This document shows, piece after piece, positions 1-12,879 of a stretch of 64,000 nucleotides of DNA; position 1 is the first letter of the stretch, and each line of letters opens with the position of its first letter. This DNA is from Vespa crabro (taxonomy: Eukaryota; Arthropoda; Insecta; Hymenoptera; Vespidae): NCBI RefSeq assembly GCF_910589235.1, contig NC_060955.1:12792837-12856836 (forward strand), read 5' to 3'. The translations under genes were made by a program, and so were the position numbers. The notes beneath the pieces are model-generated. The model was given only the letters and a program-made list of their open reading frames with translations. It ran no database searches and was not told where the DNA came from.

Positions 1-17
1 CGTTCATAATGGCGTAC

Positions 18-356
18 CATCGAAATACGAAATAATGAAATCTCATTCAAATTCAATTAGTTTATATTCTATCGACGCAGAATAAAGATTACAACAAGAA
101 TATATCTTCCTGACTGTGTGTAAATAGAAGTTTTAACATGAAAATTGTCGAAAAATGAGATCGACAAATGCGAATTTTGTTAAATGCTGAGATAAAATCG
201 TGAACACATTGAAATTACTCGTACCACAGTTTCAGAAATGTTTCCAATCAATTCGGACATTGTATTTCTGAAGATCAAACATTTATTTTATCTTGGAATC
301 GACGTTATAACCTTGTTTCATATGTTATATATGATTATTAGCTCATAAAGAAGTAT
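18..356. repeat. Type A1 monomer (representative, 339 bp)
   Basis: This is the first complete monomer. The A family is recognised by a head reading aataatgaaatctcattc, one base longer than the other families, and by stop-rich sequence such as agaataaagattacaac. Subtype A1 has tatcgac near base 55, tttcag in the middle, gacgttat, and the tail catatgttatatatg followed by attagctcataaag. In the 5-monomer arrangement near the left end, A1 precedes B2. Other clear A1 copies start at 695, 2387, 3741, 10172, 13895 and 33860. It contains no gene. Confidence 0.9.
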
Positions 357-554
357 CATCGAAATACGAAATTTGAAATCTCAATCAATATCAATGCTAT
401 TATATTCTATCGACGCAGAATATACAATGGAACAAGATCATAAGTTTGTCACTATGTGTAAATACGAGTTTCAACATGAATATTGTAGAAAAATGAGATC
501 GACACATGCGAATTTCGTTAATTGCTGAGATTTAATCGTGAAAGCATTTAACTA

Positions 555-620
555 ACTCGTACCACAGCTTGAGAATTGTTTCCAATCGATTCGGACATTG
601 TATTTCTGAAGATCAAACAT
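555..620. other. Conserved 66 bp box, shown in the first B1 monomer
   Basis: From actcgtaccacag to gatcaaacat, families A and B differ at only 3 of 66 positions, against about 17% for the whole monomer. The last 31 bases, starting attcggacattg, are the same in A and B. C differs at the end (gatcatacat). One of the three differences makes B contain aatcgatt, an 8 bp palindrome, where A has aatcaatt. Uneven conservation within satellite monomers is often attributed to protein binding, as with the CENP-B box of alpha satellite. That role is only inference here, and no CENP-B box consensus is present. Confidence 0.55.
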
Positions 621-661
621 CTATTTGATATTAGAATCGACGTTTTAACCTTGTTTCTTAT

Positions 662-671
662 CGTATATACG
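662..671. other. Perfect 10 bp palindrome in B and E tails
   Basis: cgtatatacg is its own reverse complement and recurs in B and E tails, just upstream of ttttttcg. A tails have a weaker counterpart: catatgttatatatg at 319-333 forms 5 bp arms around a 5 base loop in A1, whereas A2 has catattttatatacg. Short dyads at one fixed place per monomer are common in centromeric satellites, but I have no evidence of function. Confidence 0.5.
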
Positions 672-1033
672 TTTTTTCGTTCATAATGGCGTACCATCGA
701 AATACGAAATAATGAAATCTCATTCAAATTCAATTAGTTTATATTCTATCGACGCAGAATAAAGATTACAACAAGAATATATCTTCCTGACTGTGTGTAA
801 ATAGAAGTTTTAACATGAAAATTGTCGAAAAATGAGATCGACAAATGCGAATTTTGTTAAATGCTGAGATAAAATCGTGAACACATTGAAATTACTCGTA
901 CCACAGTTTCAGAAATGTTTCCAATCAATTCGGACATTGTATTTCTGAAGATCAAACATTTATTTTATCTTGGAATCGACGTTATAACCTTGTTTCATAT
1001 GTTATATATGATTATTAGCTCATAAAGAAGTAT

Positions 1034-1371
1034 CATCGAAATACGAAATTTGAAATCTCAATCAATATCAATGCTATTATATTCTATCGACGCAGAATAT
1101 ACAATGGAACAAGATCATAAGTTTGTCACTATGTGTAAAAACGAGTTTCAACATGAATATTGTAGAAAAATGAGATCGACACATGCGAATTTCGTTAATT
1201 GCTGAGATGTAATCGTGAAATCATTGAACTAATTCGTACCACAGCTTGAGAATTGTTTCCAATCGATTCGGACATTGTATTTCTGAAGATCAAACATCTA
1301 TTTGATATTGGAATCGACGTTTTAACATTGTTTCTTATCGTATATACGTTTTTTCGTTCATAATGGCGTAC
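1034..1371. repeat. Type B2 monomer (representative, 338 bp)
   Basis: B2 differs from B1 at linked positions: gatgtaatcgtgaaatcatt instead of gatttaatcgtgaaagcatt, gaactaattcg instead of taactaactcg, gatattgg instead of gatattag, and taacattg instead of taaccttg. Most left-hand B2 copies also carry gtaaaaacgag where B1 has gtaaatacgag. B2 is frequent from 1 to 9.2 kb (1034, 2726, 4080, 5434, 6788, 8819). It reappears at 16603 and 24047, and its tail reappears near 58.05 and 59.07 kb, where the head is instead of C type. It is missing from most of the centre of the window. Confidence 0.85.
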
Positions 1372-1710
1372 CATCGAAATACGAAATAATGAAATCTCAT
1401 TCAAATTCAATTAGTTTATATTCTGTCGACGCAGAATAAAGATTACAACAAGAATATATCTTCCTGACTGTGTGTAAATAGAAGTTTTAACATGAAAATT
1501 GTCGAAAAATGAGATCGACAAATGCGAATTTTGTTAAATGCTGAGATAAAATCGTGAACACATTGAAATTACTCGTACCACAGCTTCAGAAATGTTTCCA
1601 ATCAATTCGGACATTGTATTTCTGAAGATCAAACATTTATTTTATCTTGGAATCGAAGTTATAACCTTGTTTCATATTTTATATACGATTATTAGCTCAT
1701 AAAGAATTAT
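1372..1710. repeat. Type A2 monomer (representative, 339 bp)
   Basis: A2 shares the A head but has linked alternative states: gtcgac (a SalI-type hexamer) where A1 has atcgac, cttcag in the middle, gaagttat, and the tail catattttatatacg. In the left-hand 5-mer it precedes a C monomer. Later copies show derived states: gcacataaag for gctcataaag (from about 13.2 kb onward), and gactgcgtg with gtttcaacatg (for example at 9157, 17.0, 24.5, 30.2 and 34.6 kb). Recombinants between A1 and A2 exist, for example the copy starting at 11526, which has A2 head states but an A1-like tail. Confidence 0.85.
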
Positions 1711-2048
1711 CATCGAAATACGAAATTTGAAATCTCAATCAATATCAATGCTTTTATATTCTATCGACGCAGAATATACAAAGGAACAAGAACATAAGTT
1801 TGTCACTATGTGTAAATACGAGTTTCAACATGAATATTGTAGAAAAATGAGATCGACACATGCGAATTTCGTTAATTGCAGAGCTTCAATCGTGAAAACA
1901 TTGAACTTACTCGTACCACAGCTTGAGAAATGTTTCCAATCGATTCGGACATTGTATTTCTGAAGATCATACATCCATTTTATCTTGGAATCGACGTTAT
2001 AACCTTGTTTCATATGTTATATATGATTATTAGCTCATAAAGAAGTAT
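1711..2048. repeat. Type C monomer (representative, 338 bp)
   Basis: C has the B-like head aatttgaaatctcaatc but then cttttatattc, acaaaggaacaagaacat, and the block gcagagcttcaatcgtg, where A and B have gctgagat. Its tail contains gaaatgtttccaatcg, gatcatacatcc and catatgttatatatg. With that block replaced it has no stop in one frame for 78 codons (1727-1963, counted from TTG; the first ATG is codon 8). I regard this as incidental, because A and B carry several stops at equivalent places. C is the extra monomer that turns an A-B dimer into an A-C-B trimer; other copies start at 9496, 17279, 18971, 20663, 24723, 26415 and 28107. Confidence 0.88.
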
Positions 2049-5000
2049 CATCGAAATACGAAATTTGAAATCTCAATCAATATCAATGCTATTATATTCT
2101 ATCGACGCAGAATATACAATGGAACAAGATCATAAGTTTGTCACTATGTGTAAATACGAGTTTCAACATGAATATTGTAGAAAAATGAGATCGACACATG
2201 CGAATTTCGTTAATTGCTGAGATTTAATCGTGAAAGCATTTAACTAACTCGTACCACAGCTTGAGAATTGTTTCCAATCGATTCGGACATTGTATTTCTG
2301 AAGATCAAACATCTATTTGATATTAGAATCGACGTTTTAACCTTGTTTCTTATCGTATATACGTTTTTTCGTTCATAATGGCGTACCATCGAAATACGAA
2401 ATAATGAAATCTCATTCAAATTCAATTAGTTTATATTCTATCGACGCAGAATAAAGATTACAACAAGAATATATCTTCCTGACTGTGTGTAAATAGAAGT
2501 TTTAACATGAAAATTGTCGAAAAATGAGATCGACAAATGCGAATTTTGTTAAATGCTGAGATAAAATCGTGAACACATTGAAATTACTCGTACCACAGTT
2601 TCAGAAATGTTTCCAATCAATTCGAACATTGTATTTCTGAAGATCAAACATTTATTTTATCTTGGAATCGACGTTATAACCTTGTTTCATATGTTATATA
2701 TGATTATTAGCTCATAAAGAAGTATCATCGAAATACGAAATTTGAAATCTCAATCAATATCAATGCTATTATATTCTATCGACGCAGAAAATACAATGGA
2801 ACAAGATCATAAGTTTGTCACTATGTGTAAAAACGAGTTTCAACATGAATATTGTAGAAAAATGAGATCGACACATGCGAATTTCGTTAATTGCTGAGAT
2901 GTAATCGTGAAATCATTGAACTAATTCGTACCACAGCTTGAGAATTGTTTCCAATCGATTCGGACATTGTATTTCTGAAGATCAAACATCTATTTGATAT
3001 TGGAATCGACGTTTTAACATTGTTTCTTATCGTATATACGTTTTTTCGTTCATAATGGCGTACCATCGAAATACGAAATAATGAAATCTCATTCAAATTC
3101 AATTAGTTTATATTCTGTCGACGCAGAATAAAGATTACAACAAGAATATATCTTCCTGACTGTGTGTAAATAGAAGTTTTAACATGAAAATTGTCGAAAA
3201 ATGAGATCGACAAATGCGAATTTTGTTAAATGCTGAGATAAAATCGTGAACACATTGAAATTACTCGTACCACAGCTTCAGAAATGTTTCCAATCAATTC
3301 GGACATTGTATTTCTGAAGATCAAACATTTATTTTATCTTGGAATCGAAGTTATAACCTTGTTTCATATTTTATATACGATTATTAGCTCATAAAGAAGT
3401 TTCATCGAAATACGAAATTTGAAATCTCAATCAATATCAATGCTTTTATATTCTATCGACGCAGAATATACAAAGGAACAAGAACATAAGTTTGTCACTA
3501 TGTGTAAATACGAGTTTCAACATGAATATTGTAGAAAAATTAGATCGACACATGCGAATTTCGTTAATTGCAGAGCTTCAATCGTGAAAACATTGAACTT
3601 ACTCGTACCACAGCTTGAGAATTGTTTCCAATCGATTCGGACATTGTATCTCTGAAGATCAAACATCTATTTGATATTGGAATCGACGTTTTAACCTTGT
3701 TTCTTATCGTATATACGTTTTTTCGTTCATAATGGCGTACCATCGAAATACGAAATAATGAAATCTCATTCAAATTCAATTAGTTTATATTCTATCGACG
3801 CAGAATAAAGATTACAACAAGAATATATCTTCCTGACTGTGTGTAAATAGAAGTTTTAACATGAAAATTGTCGAAAAATGAGATCGACAAATGCGAATTT
3901 TGTTAAATGCTGAGATAAAATCGTGAACACATTGAAATTACTCGTACCACAGTTTCAGAAATGTTTCCAATCAATTCGGACATTGTATTTCTGAAGATCA
4001 AACATTTATTTTATCTTGGAATCGACGTTATAACCTTGTTTCATATGTTATATATGATTATTAGCTCATAAAGAAGTATCATCGAAATACGAAATTTGAA
4101 ATCTCAATCAATATCAATGCTATTATATTCTATCGACGCAGAATATACAATGGAACAAGATCATAAGTTTGTCACTATGTGTAAAAACGAGTTTCAACAT
4201 GAATATTGTAGAAAAATGAGATCGACACATGCGAATTTCGTTAATTGCTGAGATGTAATCGTGAAATCATTGAACTAATTCGTACCACAGCTTGAGAATT
4301 GTTTCCAATCGATTCGGACATTGTATTTCTGAAGATCAAACATCTATTTGATATTGGAATCGACGTTTTAACATTGTTTCTTATCGTATATACGTTTTTT
4401 CGTTCATAATGGCGTACCATCGAAATACGAAATAATGAAATCTCATTCAAATTCAATTAGTTTATATTCTGTCGACGCAGAATAAAGATTACAACAAGAA
4501 TATATCTTCCTGACTGTGTGTAAATAGAAGTTTTAACATGAAAATTGTCGAAAAATGAGATCGACAAATGCGAATTTTGTTAAATGCTGAGATAAAATCG
4601 TGAACACTTTGAAATTACTCGTACCACAGTTTCAGAAATGTTTCCAATCAATTCGGACATTGTATTTCTGAAGATCAAACATTTATTTTATCTTGGAATC
4701 GACGTTATAACCTTGTTTCATATGTTATATATGATTATTAGCTCATAAAGAAGTATCATCGAAATACGAAATTTGAAATCTCAATCAATATCAATGCTAT
4801 TATATTCTATCGACGCAGAATATACAATGGAACAAGATCATAAGTTTGTCACTATGTGTAAATACGAGTTTCAACATGAATATTGTAGAAAAATGAGATC
4901 GACACATGCGAATTTCGTTAATTGCTGAGATTTAATCGTGAAAGCATTTAACTAACTCGTACCACAGCTTGAGAATTGTTTCCAATCGATTCGGACATTG

Positions 5001-5771
5001 TATTTCTGAAGATCAAACATCTATTTGATATTAGAATCGACGTTTTAACCTTGTTTCTTATCGTATATACGTTTTTTCGTTCATAATGGCGTACCATCGA
5101 AATACGAAATAATGAAATCTCATTCAAATTCAATTAGTTTATATTCTATCGACGCAGAATAAAGATTACAACAAGAATATATCTTCCTGACTGTGTGTAA
5201 ATAGAAGTTTTAACATGAAAATTGTCGAAAAATGAGATCGACAAATGCGAATTTTGTTAAATGCTGAGATAAAATCGTGAACACATTGAAATTACTCGTA
5301 CCACAGTTTCAGAAATGTTTCCAATCAATTCGGACATTGTATTTCTGAAGATCAAACATTTATTTTATCTTGGAATCGACGTTATAACCTTGTTTCATAT
5401 GTTATATATGATTATTAGCTCATAAAGAAGTATCATCGAAATACGAAATTTGAAATCTCAATCAATATCAATGCTATTATATTCTATCGACGCAGAATAT
5501 ACAATGGAACAAGATCATAAGTTTGTCACTATGTGTAAAAACGAGTTTCAACATGAATATTGTAGAAAAATGAGATCGACACATGCGAATTTCGTTAATT
5601 GCTGAGATGTAATCGTGAAATCATTGAACTAATTCGTACCACAGCTTGAGAATTGTTTCCAATCGATTCGGACATTGTATTTCTGAAGATCAAACATCTA
5701 TTTGATATTGGAATCGACGTTTTAACATTGTTTCTTATCGTATATACGTTTTTTCGTTCATAATGGCGTAC

Positions 5772-6110
5772 CATCGAAATACGAAATAATGAAATCTCAT
5801 TCAAATTCAATTAGTTTATATTCTGTCGACGCAGAATAAAGATTACAACAAGAATATATCTTCCTGACTGTGTGTAAATAGAAGTTTTAACATGAAAATT
5901 GTCGAAAAATGAGATCGACAAATGCGAATTTTGTTAAATGCTGAGATAAAATCGTGAACACATTGAACTTACTCGTACCACAGCTTGAGAAATGTTTCCA
6001 ATCGATTCGGACATTGTATTTCTGAAGATCATACATCCATTTTATCTTGGAATCGACGTTATAACCTTGTTTCATATGTTATATATGATTATTAGCTCAT
6101 AAAGAAGTAT
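5772..6110. repeat. Chimeric monomer: A head joined to C tail (339 bp)
   Basis: The head is A-type through gctgagataaaatcgtgaac. From ttgaacttactcg onward it is C-type, with cttgagaaatg, gatcatacatcc and catatgttatatatg. The switch lies between bases 5960 and 5967. I see no second copy in the window. It is close to the reciprocal of type D (C head to A tail) and has its junction in the same short stretch. It is probably the product of an unequal exchange that removed a monomer from an A-C neighbour pair. Confidence 0.88.
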
Positions 6111-9100
6111 CATCGAAATACGAAATTTGAAATCTCAATCAATATCAATGCTATTATATTCTATCGACGCAGAATATACAATGGAACAAGATCATAAGTT
6201 TGTCACTATGTGTAAATACGAGTTTCAACATGAATATTGTAGAAAAATGAGATCGACACATGCGAATTTCGTTAATTGCTGAGATTTAATCGTGAAAGCA
6301 TTTAACTAACTCGTACCACAGCTTGAGAATTGTTTCCAATCGATTCGGACATTGTATTTCTGAAGATCAAACATCTATTTGATATTAGAATCGACGTTTT
6401 AACCTTGTTTCTTATCGTATATACGTTTTTTCGTTCATAATGGCGTACCATCGAAATACGAAATAATGAAATCTCATTCAAATTCAATTAGTTTATATTC
6501 TGTCGACGCAGAATAAAGATTACAACAAGAATATATCTTCCTGACTGTGTGTAAATAGAAGTTTTAACATGAAAATTGTCGAAAAATGAGATCGACAAAT
6601 GCGAATTTTGTTAAATGCTGAGATAAAATCGTGAACACATTGAAATTACTCGTACCACAGCTTCAGAAATGTTTCCAATCAATTCGGACATTGTATTTCT
6701 GAAGATCAAACATTTATTTTATCTTGGAATCGAAGTTATAACCATGTTTCATATGTTATATATGATTATTAGCTCATAAAGAAGTATCATCGAAATACGA
6801 AATTTGAAATCTCAATCAATATCAATGCTATTATATTCTATCGACGCAGAATATACAATGGAACAAGATCATAAGTTTGTCACTATGTGTAAAAACGAGT
6901 TTCAACATGAATATTGTAGAAAAATGAGATCGACACATGCGAATTTCGTTAATTGCTGAGATGTAATCGTGAAATCATTGAACTAATTCGTACCACAGCT
7001 TGAGAATTGTTTCCAATCGATTCGGACATTGTATTTCTGAAGATCAAACATCTATTTGATATTGGAATCGACGTTTTAACATTGTTTCTTATCGTATATA
7101 CGTTTTTTCGTTCATAATGGCGTACCATCGAAATACGAAATAATGAAATCTCATTCAAATTCAATTAGTTTATATTCTGTCGACGCAGAATAAAGATTAC
7201 AACAAGAATATATCTTCCTGACTGTGTGTAAATAGAACTTTTAACATGAAAATTGTCGAAAAATGAGATCGACAAATGCGAATTTTGTTAAATGCTGAGA
7301 TAAAATCGTGAGCACATTGAAATTACTCGTACCACAGCTTCAGAAATGTTTCCAATCAATTCGGACATTGTATTTCTGAAGATCAAACATTTATTTTATC
7401 TTGGAATCGAAGTTATAACCTTGTTTCATATTTTATATACGATTATTAGCTCATAAAGAAGTTTCGTCGAAATACGAGATTTGAAATCTCAATCAATATC
7501 AATGCTTTTATATTCTATCGACGCAGAATATACAAAGGAACAAGAACATAAGTTTGTCACTATGTGTAAATACGAGTTTCAACATGAATATTGTAGAAAA
7601 ATTAGATCGACACATGCGAATTTCGTTAATTGCAGAGCTTCAATCGTGAAAACATTGAACTTACTCGTACCACAGCTTGAGAATTGTTTCCAATCGATTC
7701 GGACATTGTATTTCTGAAGATCAAACATCTATTTGATATTGGAATCGACGTTTTAACATTGTTTCTTATCGTATATACGTTTTTTCGTTCATAATGGCGT
7801 ACCATCGAAATACGAAATAATGAAATCTCATTCAAATTCAATTAGTTTATATTCTGTCGACGCAGAATAAAGATTACAACAAGAATATATCTTCCTGACT
7901 GTGTGTAAATAGAAGTTTTAACATGAAAATTGTCGAAAAATGAGATCGACAAATGCGAATTTTGTTAAATGCTGAGATAAAATCGTGAACACATTGAAAT
8001 TACTCGTACCACAGCTTCAGAAATGTTTCCAATCAATTCGGACATTGTATTTCTGAAGATCAAACATTTATTTTATCTTGGAATCGAAGTTATAACCTTG
8101 TTTCATATTTTATGTACGATTATTAGCTCATAAAGAAGTTTCATCGAAATACGAAATTTGAAATCTCAATCAATATCAATGCTTTTATATTCTATCGACG
8201 CAGAATATACAAAGGAACAAGAACATAAGTTTGTCACTATGTGTAAATACGAGTTTCAACATGAATATTGTAGAAAAATTAGATCGACACATGCGAATTT
8301 CGTTAATTGCAGAGCTTCAATCGTGAAAACATTGAACTTACTCGTACCACAGCTTGAGAATTGTTTCCAATCGATTCGGACATTGTATCTCTGAAGATCA
8401 AACATTTATTTGATATTGGAATCGACGTTTTAACCTTGTTTCTTATCGTATATACGTTTTTTCGTTCATAATGGCGTACCATCGAAATACGAAATAATGA
8501 AATCTCATTCAAATTCAATTAGTTTATATTCTATCGACGCAGAATAAAGATTACAACAAGAATATATCTTCCTGACTGTGTGTAAATAGAAGTTTTAACA
8601 TGAAAATTGTCGAAAAATGAGATCGACAAATGCGAATTTTGTTAAATGCTGAGATAAAATCGTGAACACATTGAAATTACTCGTACCACAGTTTCAGAAA
8701 TGTTTCCAATCAATTCGGACATTGTATTTCTGAAGATCAAACATTTATTTTATCTTGGAATCGACGTTATAACCTTGTTTCATATGTTATATATGATTAT
8801 TAGCTCATAAAGAAGTATCATCGAAATACGAAATTTGAAATCTCAATCAATATCAATGCTATTATATTCTATCGACGCAGAATATACAATGGAACAAGAT
8901 CATAAGTTTGTCACTATGTGTAAAAACGAGTTTCAACATGAATATTGTAGAAAAATGAGATCGACACATGCGAATTTCGTTAATTGCTGAGATGTAATCG
9001 TGAAATCATTGAACTAATTCGTACCACAGCTTGAGAATTGTTTCCAATCGATTCGGACATAGTATTTCTGAAGATCAAACATCTATTTGATATTGGAATC

Positions 9101-12100
9101 GACGTTTTAACATTGTTTCTTATCGTATATACGTTTTTTCGTTCATAATGGCGTACCATCGAAATACGAAATAATGAAATCTCATTCAAATTCAATTAGT
9201 TTATATTCTGTCGACGCAGAATAAAGATTACAACAAGAATATATCTTCCTGACTGCGTGTAAATAGAAGTTTCAACATGAAAATTGTCGAAAAATGAGAT
9301 CGACAAATGCGAATTTTGTTAAATGCTGAGATAAAATCGTGAACACATTGAAATTACTCGTACCACAGCTTCAGAAATGTTTCCAATCAATTCGGACATT
9401 GTATTTCTGAAGATCAAACATTTATTTTATCTTGGAATCGAAGTTATAACCTTGTTTCATATTTTATATACGATTATTAGCTCATAAAGAATTATCATCG
9501 AAATACGAAATTTGAAATCTCAATCAATATCAATGCTTTTATATTCTATCGACGCAGAATATACAAAGGAACAAGAACATAAGTTTGTCACTATGTGTAA
9601 ATACGAGTTTCAACATGAATATTGTAGAAAAATGAGATCGACACATGCGAATTTCGTTAATTGCAGAGCTTCAATCGTGAAAACATTGAACTTACTCGTA
9701 CCACAGCTTGAGAAATGTTTCCAATCGATTCGGACATTGTATTTCTGAAGATCATACATCCATTTTATCTTGGAATCGACGTTATAACCTTGTTTCATAT
9801 GTTATATATGATTATTAGCTCATAAAGAAGTATCATCGAAATACGAAATTTGAAATCTCAATCAATATCAATGCTATTATATTCTATCGACGCAGAATAT
9901 ACAATGGAACAAGATCATAAGTTTGTCACTATGTGTAAATACGAGTTTCAACATGAATATTGTAGAAAAATGAGATCGACACATGCGAATTTCGTTAATT
10001 GCTGAGATTTAATCGTGAAAGCATTTAACTAACTCGTACCACAGCTTGAGAATTGTTTCCAATCGATTCGGACATTGTATTTCTGAAGATCAAACATCTA
10101 TTTGATATTAGAATCGACGTTTTAACCTTGTTTCTTATCGTATATACGTTTTTTCGTTCATAATGGCGTACCATCGAAATACGAAATAATGAAATCTCAT
10201 TCAAATTCAATTAGTTTATATTCTATCGACGCAGAATAAAGATTACAACAAGAATATATCTTCCTGACTGTGTGTAAATAGAAGTTTTAACATGAAAATT
10301 GTCGAAAAATGAGATCGACAAATGCGAATTTTGTTAAATGCTGAGATAAAATCGTGAACACATTGAAATTACTCGTACCACAGTTTCAGAAATGTTTCCA
10401 ATCAATTCGGACATTGTATTTCTGAAGATCAAACATTTATTTTATCTTGGAATCGACGTTATAACCTTGTTTCATATGTTATATATGATTATTAGCTCAT
10501 AAAGAAGTATCATCGAAATACGAAATTTGAAATCTCAATCAATATCAATGCTATTATATTCTATCGACGCAGAATATACAATGGAACAAGATCATAAGTT
10601 TGTCACTATGTGTAAATACGAGTTTCAACATGAATATTGTAGAAAAATGAGATCGACACATGCGAATTTCGTTAATTGCTGAGATTTAATCGTGAAAGCA
10701 TTTAACTAACTCGTACCACAGCTTGAGAATTGTTTCCAATCGATTCGGACATTGTATTTCTGAAGATCAAACATCTATTTGATATTAGAATCGACGTTTT
10801 AACCTTGTTTCTTATCGTATATACGTTTTTTCGTTCATAATGGCGTACCATCGAAATACGAAATAATGAAATCTCATTCAAATTCAATTAGTTTATATTC
10901 TGTCGACGCAGAATAAAGATTACAACAAGAATATATCTTCCTGACTGTGTGTAAATAGAAGTTTTAACATGAAAATTGTCGAAAAATGAGATCGACAAAT
11001 GCGAATTTTGTTAAATGCTGAGATAAAATCGTGAACACATTGAAATTACTCGTACCACAGCTTCAGAAATGTTTCCAATCAATTCGGACATTGTATTTCT
11101 GAAGATCAAACATTTATTTTATCTTGGAATCGAAGTTATAACCTTGTTTCATATTTTATATACGATTATTAGCTCATAAAGAAGTATCATCGAAATACGA
11201 AATTTGAAATCTCAATCAATATCAATGCTATTATATTCTATCGACGCAGAATATACAATGGAACAAGATCATAAGTTTGTCACTATGTGTAAATACGAGT
11301 TTCAACATGAATATTGTAGAAAAATGAGATCGACACATGCGAATTTCGTTAATTGCTGAGATTTAATCGTGAAAGCATTTAACTAACTCGTACCACAGCT
11401 TGAGAATTGTTTCCAATCGATTCGGACATTGTATTTCTGAAGATCAAACATCTATTTGATATTAGAATCGACGTTTTAACCTTGTTTCTTATCGTATATA
11501 CGTTTTTTCGTTCATAATGGCGTACCATCGAAATACGAAATAATGAAATCTCATTCAAATTCAATTAGTTTATATTCTGTCGACGCAGAATAAAGATTAC
11601 AACAAGAATATATCTTCCTGACTGCGTGTAAATAGAAGTTTCAACATGAAAATTGTCGAAAAATGAGATCCACAAATGCGAATTTTGTTAAATGCTGAGA
11701 TAAAATCGTGAACACATTGAAATTACTCGTACCACAGCTTCAGAAATGTTTCCAATCAATTCGGACATTGTATTTCTGAAGATCAAACATTTATTTTATC
11801 TTGGAATCGACGTTATAACCTTGTTTCATATGTTATATATGATTATTAGCTCATAAAGAAGTATCATCGAAATACGAAATTTGAAATCTCAATCAATATC
11901 AATGCTATTATATTCTATCGACGCAGAATATACAATGGAACAAGATCATAAGTTTGTCACTATGTGTAAATACGAGTTTCAACATGAATATTGTAGAAAA
12001 ATGAGATCGATACATGCGAATTTCGTTAATTGCTGAGATTTAATCGTGAAAGCATTTAACTAACTCGTACCACAGCTTGAGAATTGTTTCCAATCGATTC

Positions 12101-12541
12101 GGACATTGTATTTCTGAAGATCAAACATCTATTTGATATTAGAATCGACGTTTTAACCTTGTTTCTTATCGTATATACGTTTTTTCGTTCATAATGGCGT
12201 ACCATCGAAATACGAAATAATGAAATCTCATTCAAATTCAATTAGTTTATATTCTGTCGACGCAGAATAAAGATTACAACAAGAATATATCTTCCTGACT
12301 GTGTGTAAATAGAAGTTTTAACATGAAAATTGTCGAAAAATGAGATCGACAAATGCGAATTTTGTTAAATGCTGAGATAAAATCGTGAACACATTGAAAT
12401 TACTCGTACCACAGCTTCAGAAATGTTTCCAATCAATTCGGACATTGTATTTCTGAAGATCAAACATTTATTTTATCTTGGAATCGAAGTTATAACCTTG
12501 TTTCATATTTTATATACGATTATTAGCTCATAAAGAAGTAT

Positions 12542-12879
12542 CATCGAAATACGAAATTTGAAATCTCAATCAATATCAATGCTTTTATATTCTATCGACG
12601 CAGAATATACAAAGGAACAAGAACATAAGTTTTTCACTATGTGTAAATACGAGTTTCAACATGAATATTGTAGAAAAATGAGATCGACACATGCGAATTT
12701 CGTTAATTGCTGAGATTTAATCGTGAAAGCATTTAACTAACTCGTACCACAGCTTGAGAATTGTTTCCAATCGATTCGGACATTGTATTTCTGAAGATCA
12801 AACATCTATTTGATATTAGAATCGACGTTTTAACCTTGTTTCTTATCGTATATACGTTTTTTCGTTCATAATGGCGTAC
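12542..12879. repeat. Chimeric monomer: C head joined to B1 tail (338 bp)
   Basis: It starts with cttttatattc, aaggaacaagaacat and gtttttcac (C/D/E head), then has gctgagatttaatcg and the whole B1 tail. The switch lies between about 12640 and 12710. The same structure recurs at 31153 and, after the 1354 bp duplication, at 32507; a related one starts at 45706. Because the B1 block brings stops, the 78-codon frame is lost. Confidence 0.82.

Larger units (their letters stand above)
357..694. repeat. Type B1 monomer (representative, 338 bp)
   Basis: The B1 family has the head aatttgaaatctcaatc, the internal diagnostic gctgagatttaatcg followed by catttaactaactcg, the sequence gatattagaatcg, and a tail containing ttttttcgttcataatggc. 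It is one base shorter than A. Hand alignment with an A monomer gives about 58 differences in 338 positions, concentrated in the first 150 bases and the last 40. It is the commonest partner of A, and A-B1 dimers of 677 bp repeat without interruption through 10.2-12.9 kb and 29.5-32.8 kb. I count 53 G, 55 C and 18 CpG dinucleotides in this copy. Confidence 0.9.
18..9156. repeat. Left domain: 12 dimers and 1 trimer, rich in B2
   Basis: A monomers start at 18, 695, 1372, 2387, 3064, 3741, 4418, 5095, 5772, 6449, 7126, 7803 and 8480; the spacing is 677 bp except for one 1015 bp trimer (1372-2386). The partner monomers in order are B1, B2, C, B1, B2, E, B2, B1, B2, B1, B2, E, E, B2. The first five of these give a B1-A1-B2-A2-C 5-mer of 1692 bp at 357-2048, which partly repeats at 2049-3740. 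No copy here carries the later markers gcacataaag or gtttttcac, so this domain belongs to a different amplification phase from the centre of the window. Confidence 0.85.

Noticed and set aside
357..694. Monomer as a dimer of two related halves of about 169 bp
   Set aside because: I compared the two halves of B1 by eye and found no sustained similarity, only short A+T-rich matches. A computed self-alignment would settle it.
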